Shown here: positions 1-15,500 of the stretch, in pieces
Numbering within the stretch: the stretch's first letter is position 1
How the letters are laid out: each line of letters begins with the position of its first letter
Origin: Apostichopus japonicus
Lineage: Eukaryota > Echinodermata > Holothuroidea > Aspidochirotida > Stichopodidae
NCBI RefSeq assembly: GCF_037975245.1
Contig: NC_092563.1
Coordinates: 18,219,594-18,283,593, forward strand
DNA: 64,000 bases
Reading direction: 5' to 3'
Position numbers and translations under genes: made by a program
Notes under the pieces: model-generated
Told to the model about the DNA's origin: nothing
What the model saw: the letters and a program-made list of their open reading frames with translations, nothing else
The model's database searches: none

Positions 1-3000
1 TAGGTTGGTGTCAGACAGACAGACAGGCAGACAGATGAACAATATTAATAAAATGTAAATCATAAAGACAATCAATCATAAAGCAAAATCCTGATTAAAA
101 AACGCACATGCATTGTACAGTACGGTACAGTATGGTAGTGTGGTTTGAGTTGCCATAACACAGATATACCCCTCTCCCCGGACAAACATATCTTGACTGC
201 CAGAAGGGATGGTGTATTTGCACCCCCTCCCCCCCCAAAAAAAATTCTACCTTGATCACCCTCCCCACTCACTCATCCTACATCAACAAATAAAAACAAC
301 AACAAATTATATCAAACATATATACAGGTTAAAGAAATAACAATGACAAGTATTTGGATGTTTTTGATGTTTCTAATCTCTCCCATTTTCTTCCCCTCTC
401 CTCTCCCCTCCCATATTCTCCTTCCCCCTTCCGTTTCCTTCCCCATCCCTCTATGCACGAATGAACGTAATGGAAATCTATGATGATAGTAGGAAGTTCA
501 GGGCAGCAATAATTTACTATTAAACTTCAAATCTGTAATCATGGTAAACTGTTTTTGAGATTTACTACGAAACCAACCTCTGAATAATAAATCTCTCCTT
601 TTTTATCTTGAAACTTGTGATACCAAAATAGCAAATTTCATCTTACAAAATAATTCCCTCCAGCATAGGAAGAATAGGAAGAAGAAGAAAAAGCTAAAAA
701 CTAGACACAATATTAAAATAGCGTGATTATTATTAATCATCATGTTGGTTAAAACTTTAACCAAGTGAACTTTATCGAGGAAACCTTATCCTTTTCTGTT
801 TTACTTTTTTTATTATCTGGCTTCGAGAAGCATTCTATTAATAAATCACTATATTCTTCATCTATCAGATTCAAGGAGCCATATGATGGATGGTTTTGCC
901 AAAATTTCACAAAAGATAAAACACAACGAAAGCTACTCCCAGCTGGCAGATTGGGTGTGCATCACACTACCCACGATGCAAAGCCTATGAAATTTTAATA
1001 ATGGCTAGGAAATGTTCACAGATTAACCGTACACGAAAAAGAGACAGAGAAAACGAAAAAAAGAGAATGAAACAAGCACAAACAAATGGGTAAGAACAAA
1101 GGATATTATCAACGCAGGTAATTCGTTAACGACACTTTATCTGTCATTATCAAATCTCTTTGAACTCACATGAAGAAAGACGAGAAAGGAATCAGGGAAG
1201 AAAGTGCAGCTTCTCTTGAAGTAGATAATAGCAGTAGGTTGTCATAGCAACATGATATTCCCAGCTGGAAATATGCCAACAGAGATTTGCGTAATTATCA
1301 TGTCAGTGTAGTTAATAACCATGTTGAAGGTAATGTCTTGAAATGTCATATTCCAAGAAGAAGCAAAAAAAAAAATTGAGAGCACTAAAAGTAATATTTC
1401 TAATTCTCAGTTTATAAAATATTTACGAATGTTATGAAAAATATTCATCTTTAAAAACGGCTAAATTTAGGATGCTCCTTGAAGGTAAATTGATAACAGC
1501 TTATGAGTTGAGGCCTAATTGTTAATGTTCATCTATTGTCTTACGGATTCTAAGAAGTCGATCTGACCGAAAACATGTTTTATCTTTAAGAATGATATAA
1601 ACAGCAGAGTGTGACATTGGATCACATTATTACAACATTTGTCAAATGTACAATGGCTTGGATGCATGTTATATAAGGCCACAAGTCTTTCCCCAGTGAG
1701 TTTTGTGTTTCATCTAAAGAATTGACCTAATGATCTCTGTGTGTTTTAGACTTAATAACCCAGCCACTTTAACTGATGTGGCCTCAGATGTTTAAAGGGT
1801 CATCTTTTCGTATTCATCAAAAACTAATACTGGTATCGATATACAACCTAGACTGACAGCTGTGTGTTTTAAAAGCCTACGACATATGAAATGAATTTTT
1901 TTTTAACTTTGAGCTTAAAACTCATCCTTTTAATGTATTTCATTATGTGTGAAGCATGACCATTCGAATCCTAAACAAACAAAAAATCATAAATACACCG
2001 ATACGAATATCAAAACGCCAAATTAATTTCACATTCATTATCATTTTTCCACATATGAGCAGACGACAGGATACACAGCAAATTTTTTTGACAGTGTCAT
2101 GACTTTTTTTTATATCAGTGACAAGGTTATGTCTGGTGTGAAAAGTCTGGTATTAAATTTATACCTTCAGCTTGAATAACCATCAATCGCTAATCCATCT
2201 GTGATAACTTGCAAAAACCAGAACGATGTCAAAATATCCCCCGGGGGCGATATCACACCATGACTGGCCAAAACCTGGGTAGCAGAATTAGAAGAGATGG
2301 ACTGGCAGGAAGGGTGACAGGGGATGGTGGGGGTGGAGGGATGGACCAACAGGAAGGGTGTAGGCAGATTGTATGGGGGGGGGTTCAAAGGCCCCATGTT
2401 GAGAGATGGCCCAAACTCGTCTTGGACTTGTATTCACTGTCTTATGATCAATCACTGAATTCTCAAGCAGTCAATACATTTATATTTGCATTCAGTGTCA
2501 ATCTATACTTTCACAAATCACTGTCCAATATATAGACATATATATATATCTATATATATATATATCTATATATATATATATATAGACACATATATATATA
2601 TAGACACATATATATATATAGACACATATATATATATATAGACACATATATATATATATATATATATAGCTACACTTTCTCAGAAACAAAATAAAACTGA
2701 TGATGTTATATCACTAAAATGAAGAAAATCAGAACTGTAATAAAAAAACAAACACAAAACAAAACAAAGTTCTCATCACATTAAATAGTGGTGTCCCATG
2801 TAATACGCTAAACTGACTAGTAGAATCTCTTTGATTGATGAGCCTTGTGTCATTGACTTCAGTTTCGTCAGGAAAACTTACTATAAGAGACTAGGATAAT
2901 ATCAACTACCTTCTTTACTACCACCTTCACGGCATACTACACTTTACTGAAATAACTCACCCCTCCTGGATGTCTGGAAATAAGTTTGCCGGGGTAGAAC

Positions 3001-3541
3001 CTCCAGGAGGATAACTTTGAAAGCTTTTAGCAAATGTTTAAGCATTCTCAAAATTTGGGGACAATAGTACTTATGACCTGTAATGGACAAATCATGCACA
3101 CCTTACAGTGGGTGGTATTGAAATGCAGGTGGCACTGAATGAAGTTGATTTTTAGATGTCTCTAATATGTCAGAGTTCATGCTTTCTCCATGTTTTCAAA
3201 ATGTTAGTTGCTTTTTGGTTTATCTTGATTTTTGGTGATGCAGGCTGATTCATTCTTTTTTTTTTTACTGCCTTGAAAACTTAACGATTTATTTGCTCTT
3301 GCACGGTGTGTGTCTCTGATTATGAATGCTTATAACACTATTGTCTTTTTCTATTCTCAAACCCTGTCATGGTAACAAATACATCCATCCACCAGAGAGA
3401 ATACGACCGTATGAAATGGAGCAAAAACAAAGTGGTTATTTCTTAAAAGTTAACAGTAAGGTCTAACATGCCTCTCGAAAAAAAAAAAATTGGGAAAATG
3501 GATGGAATATTGAACAAAAATAAAAAAATAAATAACAGCAC
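1..3541. other. Region beyond the last UTP4 exon found; no gene recognised
   Basis: This stretch should hold the end of UTP4 on the minus strand unless the last exon lies left of the window. I searched for a peptide like the conserved C-terminus (VERPLDDII...) and did not find one. Apart from the microsatellite at 2530 and poly-C/poly-G runs, nothing is supported. Confidence 0.6.
2530..2670. repeat. Compound (TA)n / TAGACACA microsatellite
   Basis: Runs of TA broken at intervals by AGACACA. It produces a spurious Tyr/Ile-rich open frame. Confidence 0.95.
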
Positions 3542-6500
3542 CTTATACTTTTCGCAGGCAGCCATTCCATGCTGCACCTTATTCTTTTCGCCGACGGCCA
3601 CTCCATGTTTCACATTAGACATGGGCGGGGCCTCACGACCTCTCTTCACCTTTGACATGGGCGGGGCCTGACGACCTCTCTTCACCTTTGACATGGGCGG
3701 GGCTTCACGACCTCTCTTCACCTTTGACATGGGCGGGGCTTCACGACCTCTCTTGCTGCCAGCAGAAACATCATAAATGGGTTCGTAGTCGTCAGGTGGT
3801 CGCTTTGAAGAGATACAAAAGAAAAACAGTAATTTTACTGAAGGGATATTTTTAACGACAGTTAATTGACAACTTATATGCCGAAAAAAACTATTCTACA
3901 GTGGAAAGTGGAAATAGTGGCAAATCCATTTTGATATTTTTTTCCCATGCATATGGACTGTTTTCCTAGCTGCTAATGTTCTCTGTAGTTGGAATTTCAT
4001 CAAAATGCAATTCTTTTCTTTCTTTGTTTTGCAGAGGGTGGGGGGGGGGGATGGGTAGGGGATATTAGTTTTCTCTGTGGATAAATAATTGCAATATTAC
4101 AAACAAACTGGACAACATTTTCGGCTCAACTGACATGATGACGTCAATCACACTGCTGTTGCCAGACGCATTCCTGGAATATCATTAAATATGAGAAATT
4201 CATATCTTTGTGATGCAAATCTTATGGGAAATGTTGCCATGACCTAATGATGAAGAATATTTCCGCCAATTCTTGTTAAGTAATCAAAATTTAACGACTG
4301 AAATGTCCCTTTTAAAGAGAGAAAAGGCTTCTGTCGCAATCAGAGGTATGCGACAAGGTAGGCAGAAAAGTCATTCGCATCAGTATGACCCAGAAGAAAA
4401 GAATATACACACATGCCCCAAATTAGGATCATGGCATGGCATACAAAGTTCTCATCATGCGAAAAATGTGAAGAAATTCAGTGTTGTTTTGCCAGATACA
4501 AACTATGCGCTGGAGAAAAAGTCGTAAAAAAAAATTAAAAAAAGTTTTGTCATCAAGTTTGGAATATGGAATATATGTTTTTCCAAATAGCTGATGCACA
4601 ATTTAGCAGTCAATTCTAAAATGGTCTTAATTTTTGCACGCAATACTACTGTACCTTATCTTTTGCCATATGAAGGATACGTTGGTACAGGTCGGCATGA
4701 ATTTGACCTGTACCCAGTTCTCCCCCAAAACACAAAGACCTCTTTTCCCTTGTACGGCAAACCGTACCAAAATTAGACTGCACAGTTGATTTAGCAGGAG
4801 ACATGCTGGTAGTTTCACCAACCCACAGACGGCAACTAAAAACTATTTTAGAACTATTTGCACGAGCTCATCACCACCGAGCAGCCCGTCACCATGGAAC
4901 CGACACTTACAATTATTATTATGATGGTATCCTTCTTGGTAGGGTTACTTGCACTTCCAAGACAAAACACACACAAGGGAAAATTAGAGTACTGAACACA
5001 TTGAATAATGATCATTTAGTGACCTTGGATCATTCAATTTTTGACACAAGACCGTTACACTTTTCTGGCTTAGATCCCTTGCTGGTAAAATGGGAGGAAT
5101 GCATTGCGTGATTTTTGTGTGGGGGGGGGGAGGGGGCGGGGATATGTGAAGAAGCTAGCAACTGAACAAGTGATTGATTTGTGTACTTATACTTAATCTA
5201 AAAGGCAACTGGCGGACAACAAACTCTCAACTCCACTGTACCACAGCTTGACGGAAGATTTGGAGTAAAATGACAAAACATAGTCTTGCACTCGTAAATA
5301 ATAAAACCAAAAAGTGTGTCTTCACCACTTATGTTTCTTAAAGTCATGGAATGATTCATTATCTCTTTTTCTTTCATTTATAGTTTATTTTTGCCAGGGG
5401 GTGGAGGGGGGAGGGGAGGGGAGGGATCCACTTTTGTTACCTGAACCTTTGATGAGATACAATGAACATTTTGAATCTACAGTACTAACCTTAGAGTAAT
5501 TCAGTACCTTCCTTTTGCGCGTATTAAGTGAGAGCCTTTTGTTATTCAGTGCAAACAGTTTCATTATTCAGTAGAAACCTTTTTGATTATTCAATAGAAA
5601 CCTTTTGTTGATTATTCAGTACATACACTTTGATTGTTCAGTAGAGACCTTCTGATTATTCGGTACAAACAATTTGTTTATTCAGCATGAAACTTGATTA
5701 TTCGGAAGAAACCTTTTTATTATTTCAGTAGGAACCCTTTTGATTTATACAGGACACATATTTTGGTTAAAATTCAGTAGGAATCTTTTGATTATACAGT
5801 ACACATATGTTGGTTAATCAGTACACACAAGTTGATGATTATTCAGTAGAAACCTATTGATCATTCAGTAGACACATGCTGATTATTCAGTAGAAACCTA
5901 TTGATTATTCAGTAGACACATGCTGATTATTCAGTAGAAACCTATTGATTATTCAGAAGACACATGCTGATTATTCAATAGAAACCTATTGATTATTTAG
6001 TAGACACATGCTGATTATTCAGTAGAAACCTATTGGTTATTCAGTAGACACATGCTGATTATTCAGTAGAAACCTATTGATTATTCAGTAGACACATGCT
6101 GATTATTCAGTAGAAACCTATTGATTATTCAGTAGATACATGCTTATTATTCAGTAGAAACCTATTGATTAATTAATCAGTAGACAATTGCTGATAAGTC
6201 AGTGCCAACATTTACAGTGCTCAGTCGAGTCAGCACCTACCTTTCTGTTTAATGACTTTTTTTATAATTAAAGCTAACACTTTGACTATTCAGTACCCTC
6301 CCTTTTGTTTTTGCATTTGTTTTATTCATTACTAACCTTTTGTTTATTCAGTACCACCAGGGATGTATTGTCCATCAGGATTAATTGGCTGTCGTTCGTT
6401 TGATTATACTCCACGTGCACAATCGACTGCTTCCTTCCTAACCACTGGAGAGTACAAAATTTGGCAAGCTTGGGTGACATTTTGGAGTAGGTCTGTTGGT

Positions 6501-9500
6501 GAAGCGAAAACTCGTTCATCTGGAAGAGAAAGGCCAAGAGAGAGAAAGAAATATGGTTTTCATTTTACTTCATTTGCCAGATATGACCAATTGATCCCAT
6601 TTAAAAATGAGATTATGCACCATTCAGATCAAGCCGTTAAATATTCACACATTATTTGCACACTTCTCAAGCTAACTAAAGGATAATCCTCCTCGGTGAC
6701 TACCACCCTTGGGATGCATTAATTATTAAGTTAATAACAATTTATACCAATTTTCTATACAGTCAAATTTTCTCATCTCCTACTCTTTACTGCTTCCTGT
6801 TCAAATCTATGATCTTTTGTGTATTAACGTTACATTCCTGTTGATATTAACATGTATCACTATGTACAGGGACTATGTTTACCAGCTACCCTTCCACCGT
6901 GGTGTCAACATTTGGGTACGCTGCCGCCATACAGTGACAATTGCAATAGAAAATGTGTGAGACAATCAGCACCTCCCACCACTCAAATAACTGGAGCGTG
7001 AAATGATAAACCTCGTAGCATATTCCACACGCCAGATACTTAAACGCAACAAGAAAGTACTTTTCCTTATAGACAGAATAAATACATTAGCACCTAGCAT
7101 AATAAATAAATAATAAATATGTCATTTATATAGCGCTAAATCACAAAAAGTATCAAAGCGCTAAATCACAAAAAACAAAAACAAAAAAATGATAAAAAGG
7201 AAATAAATACAGTGAAAACAAATAATAACCTTATAAAAATAATCCTAAAATACCAACACAAAAGAAGTAAAAAACAATAAGAGGTTTTCAAAAATACAAT
7301 AGGAGGTTACATACAAAAAATTAAATTATATTTTAAATTTAAAAGAAAAACACACTAGGAGGTTATAAAAGCACAATCAGAGGTTATAACAAACAAGAGA
7401 TTAAAAAAGGTAAATATTACGTGAAGAAACTTAGGCCAACGATACACATTTTACGATACACATTTTTTTGGTAACATTTGGGCTAGGCCAACCACGGTGC
7501 TTTGTTTATCCAAAACTCTCCCAATAAAAGTGTTGATATAGACCGTCTACAGCCAACTATGACATTTGTGGACAGAAAGAGAAGTACTTTGCAGCAATCT
7601 TGTATTTCTTCAATCACTTTGCTTTTTTTTCTTTTGTTTTTTACGTTTTGGTTGACAATTATTTTATCTGTTTCGCAGTCCAATATGTTATATTTAGCAG
7701 TCAAATTATAATGCGTCACTATAACTTTAAGAAAAGGAAAACAGAAAGCAAGGAAAACACCGAATACTGAAGAAGATGCTTACAGATCTATCTGAATATA
7801 CGACAAACAGCAGGCTTCCAGAATAATTTAACGCCATGGATATGATAGGCTTGTAACGAGGGAGAGCTGTCTGAATCTGTATAAAGAGATAAACATTTTA
7901 TATTTGGTAACATGAATGCACTGGAACTAGAGACAATAGATAAATACTTGCTCACATACCAGTACAAAACTTTCACCATGATAAAAACTGGCACGGAAAT
8001 AAACAAAATATAAGTATATATATGGGAGGGGGGAGGGGCTTGTAATTTCTGCATATTAAAAACGACAGAGTCTGCTACCAGCATATTGAATAAAATTGTT
8101 AATATTTTATTATATCAATTATATCTGACCTTGGAAATTTCTCATAGCTGTGTGACATCGATGTGTGTTCACTAAATTGCTTCAAAATATCTCCCCACGA
8201 ACAATGGTACTTATTTTTTTTAAGTCTTTAGAACTATCTGGATACGTTGCTTAGGAGCGATTCACGCTACAAATTGTCACCGCTTAGTTCATGCGTTGAA
8301 GATGTAAACATGACCATATATGGTAAAGAAACATCTTTATTGTAGATCATTGTGAAATGTTATAACATAGTTTACTATTGTGGGGCCTATTCAAAATACC
8401 TACAAAAACTATGTTCATATATCATTTTCATTGGGAGGAGTTCCACTACAACTTTTGAGTGGTGCGGGCTCGTCAAGTATAGATCAAGTTCACAGATAAA
8501 CAGCGTCAGTTTTGTACGTGCAGAGCTATGGCGTACTTTCACTGGAGTATAAAACTGCCTTTTTAGAAATGGACACCCATCGACTAGCAAAGTGACGTGG
8601 ATTTAGGAAGTCTAACTTGATGAACAATGTAAAACATTCAAGGTAGATTGGAGAACATACACAATTATCTATATTTAATGAATGCTGTAAATACCAGTAC
8701 TACTGTGGAGAGCTTCAAAAGGAGGATTCTATATCAGGGTTTCTGGTTTCTTTCAATTTTTCAGTTTTTAATATTTGATGGGAACATGTTTAAACAATGA
8801 AAATATTTGATGGGTGCATGTTTTATTGGAATGCTTGGTAGGAGTATGTCAGTAAAATATATAGCATGATGCATACAATGCATGATGGCAGTGTACCTAT
8901 TATACACATGCAATGCTTGATTTCAGTATCTTATATAAAACATACAATGCTTGATGTAGTATACCTATATAAAACACACAGTGCTTGATGGCAGTATTTC
9001 CCACACTTTTCACTTAGTTTACTATATACTTTTACTTTTACTGCTGTTGTTATTACTTTTAGGTTTTCTTAAGTTTGGTAATTTTATATTCCAGGTTTTG
9101 GTTCTTTTGTACAGTGCTCTTGAGCATGTTTTATTTCATGATAACAGCACTTTAATATATGGTATTTATTATTATTATTTATTTATATAAGCTACTCTTA
9201 CTTCTTTGGAAGGATCTTTGAAATTCAAGAGCTTAATGAGACCAGACTCATCAGTAACAGCCATGACTGATCCTTTGCTTGGTATGGCCATGTTGGATAT
9301 GGGACGTTCCATTGGCTCGAAGGTATGGAAAAGGATCGGATGGAGGTCGTCAAGGGTGACAAGCTGTATCGAGCACTGATTGGTCACCGAGACAAGCTTA
9401 CTTAGGTCTGGCGTGAACTTTAACTGGTGCGAGGGCAGCACACTGTCAGGAATGAGTGGCACCTGTAAAGAATATTACAAAAAAAACAAAAACAAAACAA

Positions 9501-12500
9501 CTTTAACATCATCATTTTCAAATCAATATTCATATCTTTTTAAGAGCTAAATAGCTAAAGACATTCATCAGTTTTCAAAAGCTATTAGAGGAGTTGAGCG
9601 TTTCATTCTGATGATTCTAAAAATTGCTCTCTGGTTTTCGATGGAAACCAAAAAAATTCATGGAATATTTCCCTAAGGAAGCTGTTCTCCTCTGTCAGCT
9701 GGTGACTAATTTACATATTAGGTGACAGTGATATGTTTGCCTATATATATATATCATATATAAATACTAACAAACTATTCAGACCGGTGAGAAATGGACA
9801 TGAGTAAGGTAAGAGAAGAAATGTTTTCAACAGAGTGTTGTTCCAGCGAATTCATCCGCGTAATAGCTTAGTTGCAGGTGTTTTTCCCCATTTTGATGAT
9901 GAAATTTCCATTTTTTTGTTTTTGAAATTGAAATGGCAAATCAAAAGTTGTAAAAACAGTTCTTAATGACCGACAAGTCTTAACTTACCTTATGAAGTAC
10001 CAAGGGATCAAGGGTCACCTTGTATAACCTGATTTTCTCCACAGTGGAATAAGCCAGCCAACTCCCACAGGTACTGAGGGCGCTACATATGATTTGCTCT
10101 CCACTCTGAGGAGAGATCATTCCAATAAACACATCATGTAGATACATATTACTAGCAAACATTCACATTAATAATAAGAATAATAATATTCATTTATATA
10201 GCGCAACTATATGCAAAAGCATTTCTATGCGCCTTACAATCACAATATTACCCCAGTCAACGATAACCTGTCAAACATAGAGACAATCCCTCCACATGGC
10301 AGCAGCTAAACAGCGCCCAGCTAACAGTTTTATCTCACAGGTCACCATTTATACACCTGGGTGAAGAGAGGCAATGGAAATAAAGTGCCTTGCCCAAGGA
10401 CACGACTCAATTATCTGGCCAGGACTCGAACCTGCAATCCTTAGATCATAAGTCCAATGACTTAACCATAACACTTTCATTGAGCAGCACCTCGGTTGAA
10501 GAAGAGCAGAATCAGGAAAGGAAAGGTTGGGGAATCGTAGGAGAGGGAAGGGAGGGAGGAGGGAGGGAGGGAGTAAAAGACAGGTGTCGAAAGGAAAGGA
10601 AAAGAAAAGGATGGAGGTGGGAAAATGGATGATGAGGGATGGAAGAAGTATAAAACAGGAGGTTGCATATCAGAATTTTCACAATCATATCATGGAGATT
10701 ATTCAGCAGATATCGTTATCTATAGAAGCAAGCGTATCGAAACTACCAAGATTTTCAGTTTCACACTCAAATGAATCATATGAATTCTCACACAGCTCAA
10801 TAATTACCTTATAACTAGAGTATGTACATTTGTGATAGCTTTTTTATGCATATTACTGGTAACTTCAACTTCATATGGTGGTTTACCTTTGATCTAATCT
10901 CAATGAGTTTACTCGGTCCTGATGCAATTGAGATTGAGGCTCCGTCTGCAAAATCTAGTCGGAGAAGATAAAAGACGAAAAGGAAAACATTTTCAAACTG
11001 CATCGTAATAAAAAACTATGACATAATCAGGAATCTTTCTTCGCCAACTGAGCAAGGTTTGTAGACTAAAGCAAAACGTTATATTTTAAAGGTAGTAGGC
11101 AACTGGTCTTCACTCTTAATCGCCAAGTATCCTACTTCTAGAAAGTGAAAACTTCATGATAAAATTCAATCTTCTTTGGGACATTCACAAATTGAAAGGT
11201 GGGGGAAGAATACATCAACCTGACTAGAGATTGCAATGTTCACCATCATAGTACCTCTGACATCTTTCTCTATGGAGCCAAGTCTCCATAGTTCTACACT
11301 GCACTGATGCTGACACAGAATCAGGTTGGCCTCGGGGGCTGTCTGGACGAGGGGTTTCTGTAGAGTCGTGCGTGGAAAGAAGAAAATCGATCATATCATC
11401 CACTGAAAGCGACTCGTTTGCATTTATTTTGTTCGAATTCATACTCTCATGGAAATCCACAAGTACAGAAATTACAGAATATTTTGGTAACCTAGTCAAA
11501 CATATTAATTTTACTCACCAACTGACTCTGCCTGAAAAATGATTTTTTTTAACCAAATCTATTGATTACTACTCTGCCCAAGAAAAACATGATTATTTAC
11601 CGATAAAACCAAGACCTTTTTCTAGATGCAAGTAATTAACTCATCACACAGATGATTATCTCAGTGCTTATAATCACATGTAAAAATGTTCAACAAATTT
11701 ACTCAAAATCAGCTCCTTTCAAGAATATTTCAGAGAACTTCTCTTTGAGACGGCATGTAAATAACTGCTGACCACCCCCTCCCCCCCCCCAACCAAAAAA
11801 ATTGAGGCAATCCACCTCTTTATTTCACAAGAAACTTGGCTGGATGTTGCTTACCCATTAGAATTCTAGGCCTAAGTCTGTATGCAAAATCTAATTGCGA
11901 CATCTACATGCATCCAGACTCAAGAACTAATCTAGTCAATGAATTAATGTCTACATTGCTTATACCTGCTTAAGAGGATGTGTACCTAGGTCAAGCTCAA
12001 TTGCACCTACTCAATGAGGACATGTATATAGTTTTAGACAGATTGCATGCACCTAAGACTAGACTAATTGCGCCTACTATCTGGGGATGTATGATTCTAC
12101 TTTCGACAGTATGAGTATGGTTGTGGCGTCACAGATCTGGTTGTGAATTTGTGACGTCACAACCATTTTCCTAAGTACCCTTTAAAAATTTGAGGGCTTG
12201 TGGAAGGTTTCAATTGCCATTTTCTCTCAACCTGTTAAGTGCAAATGTCATTTTCTCTCAACCTGTAAAATCAGATATTCATATGCTTTGGTGAAGTTTT
12301 TGTTTCATATTATTCTGGTCATCTATCAATAAAATATGAAAAAAACTCTGGAATATTCTTTAAACTTTTGAGTGATGATCTTCATCTTGTAACTTGCCAT
12401 TTGACAGCTTCTTCTGACAAGATGGAGATTTCTTTTTACTCACCATGGGGAAGGGAAGATCGTTTCTTCTCTTGGGGATTATCTGACTGTTGCTATCTGA

Positions 12501-15500
12501 GCCGAGTCTGTGTAAGGCTGTCGATCTCAGAATGGTATCCGTGCCTGGATAATGGATAGAGGCAGATTTATTACTTTGACAATGTCACCAAGTAAATGTT
12601 TAATAAGCTTGTACTTATGATTCTAATTCATCACTCCTAAAAATTTCATTAGAAGTTCCATAATTCGCAAAAGACAGCATACATCAGCCAGGTGGACATA
12701 TTCAGCCCCTTCAATGAATATAAGTAACCCATCTGAGTAAATGGTCACCTCCCTAAATTACTAAAACTGATCAAATTCCCGTCCTTTGTTTTTACGCCTG
12801 AGTAAACAGTCGTTCCTATACTAATAAGAACATGTTAATCCTTTCATTAACTATACATGTGGAAACAGTTACCTTCCTTCATAAACTACACCTGTGTAAA
12901 CAGTTACCCTCCAGTTCATGAACTACACCTGTGTAAAGTTACCCTCCAGTTCATCAACTACACCTGTGTAAACAGTTACCCTCCAGTTCATGAACTACAC
13001 CTGTGTAAAGTGACCCTCCAGTTCATTAACTACACTTGTGTAAACAGTTACCCTCCAGTTCATGAACTACACCTGTGTAAAGTTGCCCTCCAGTTCATTA
13101 ACTACACTTGTGTAAAAGTTACCCTCCAGTTCATTAACTACACTTGTGTAAACAGTTACCCTCCAGTTCATGAACTACACCTGTGTAAAGTTGCCCTCCA
13201 GTTCATTAACTACACTTGTGTAAACAGTTACCCTCCAGTTCATCAACTACAACTGTGTAAACAGTTACCCTCCAGTTCATTAACTACACTTGTGTAAACA
13301 GTTACCCTCCAGTTCATTAACTACACCTGTGTAAAGTTACCCTCCAGTTCATTAACTACACCTGTGTAAAGTTACCCTCCCGTTCATTAACTACACCTGG
13401 GTAATAAGGTAATGTTACAAATGTAGCAGACAGACTCCTGATGTTCTTACAACCAGAGATCTATAAGGAGGATAAAGACTACATTCTATGCTAACCTCCA
13501 GATACAAGGAGATCGTCGACTACTGATAACGCTTTCACGTCATGAAAATGGTGGTGGGATGACCAAGCCTTCGTCCACTCCTCTCTGTTGTTCCTGTCGT
13601 TAGTCGACGCTAGACTAAAGGTGACGATCCTAGGGTCTGCTCCAGCAGTGTACACTGATCTCTCATTGGGGCTGACACACAATGCAAATATGCCAGCTCT
13701 GTGACTGTTGAAAGACTGTACACAGACAAAATGCAAATGTACACAGACACACACAAACAAAGGAGAAAAAAATATTAATCAACGATGTGAGATAATAGTT
13801 ACCAATAAATTTATACATCCTCTCTTTGTATTGCAATTTAATAAAGTTTTAGTAGGCCCCCAAGACCATGTTGATGTTCATCTATGGGAGAAAATAATCA
13901 TTACACGTTGCTACGGAGACAACTTTGAGTAGCCAGTAGGGCATAGCAATTTCCTGGCATTTTTCTAAAATTGTTTTTAACCTTCTACACCAATGCCTCA
14001 TATTACCCTCAAAACTATTTGCTTGTGAGAAAATCGAGGTGTTGACAAATTCTATTCTGTTATTTCTTGCCAGTTCTAATACATTCTGCTTTGAGTTTTC
14101 ACTCACGTTGTTTGATAACTTGAGTGATGACACCAGTATGGTCTGCTTTTAGATACCCATTCTCATTCCCCCCCCCTCTTGGAAAATCTTGCAATCCAAT
14201 ATTCCTAAATTCTATCGTCACTCAACGAAATTTATATGATGAGACATCATATTTTATCAAAAAATTCCAACATCCTTTGGCCCGCCAAGACTTCTCCTGT
14301 CGAACAGCATGGATAACCTACCTGCAAACTCACTCCTGTCCTGGCGTCCCAGAACTGCGTCAGGCCTTGAGAATCTCCGCTGACGATGGTGAAGTCTTGC
14401 AGGATGGTGAGGCACCACACCACCACCTCTTGGCGCCGACGGAGACGCTGGGTGGTTATCCTCTGTTTCACCTGACCTAAAATCAAAGGAATTAGTGACA
14501 GACAGCTTACATACGGGGATCACTAGATGAATAATGTTAACTCATGAATAATTCAGCAGCAGTTAAAGCATAAAATACAGTCTTCTACAAAAATGGCCAA
14601 ATTGTTACACAAATGACAAATTATGAGACTCTCTCTGAAGTGCTTCTTCTGTTTTCTCAAGACACCTTTAGCGATGCTGTATAAAAAATTAAAACACCGC
14701 ATTTTTCAATGGAATACCGTTTGGGTAGTAAAGTACCCATTAAAACTATTGAAAACTTAAGGTTTATGAAGAGGTACTGTAAATGGTTGACAAAATTGGC
14801 AGATCCAGATATGAGAGAAGAAGAAGCAGAACTAGAAAGGATATCTCCATCTTTGTTTTCATTCTCCAATGCGTTGGAAGGTTTGCTATCTTTGGCACCC
14901 GACTTACCCGAGGCTACATCCCAGACTCTTATATTATTGATGGACCCTGTGACGATCACTTCGCCGGATCTGTGCCAGGCTAACGAGACGATCTGCTCTT
15001 TCTGGAATTGAAATCCTCTCTCATAGACCACGCCCTTATCCTCCAGGATCTTGTACAATCTTACGCAACCATCCTCGCAGCCAACCTAGAGAGAGAGAGA
15101 GAGATCGACTTTTCACAGGTTTGTTTATCATGACCGACATAAATCTTGTCCAAGTGACTTTCTAGTTTATTTTTGCCACAAATCGAGCACAGTTATAGAA
15201 ATCCTGACTATAGTTCAAGGAAAAATGTTCCTGTTCCTGCCTGGACATTGTTAGATATAGTTTGGTTTAATCAACCACAAACTAGAGTGGTTAGACATGG
15301 AAATCATGAGTCTACAGATCAAGGAAAACTGGTTCCCATCTGGACATTGCTAGCTATAGTTTGGTTTTATCAACCACAAGCTAGAGTGGTTAGACATGGA
15401 AATCATGAGTCTATAGATCAAGGAAAACTGGTTCCAGCATGGAGACTGTAAGCTATATTTGGTTTTATCAACCACAAGCTAGTGCGGTCAGACAGAATTC

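Noticed and set aside
12857-13297. 146-codon open frame on the plus strand
   Set aside because: It is the 72-bp dimer of an intronic minisatellite staying in frame (72 is divisible by 3); no splice or start context.
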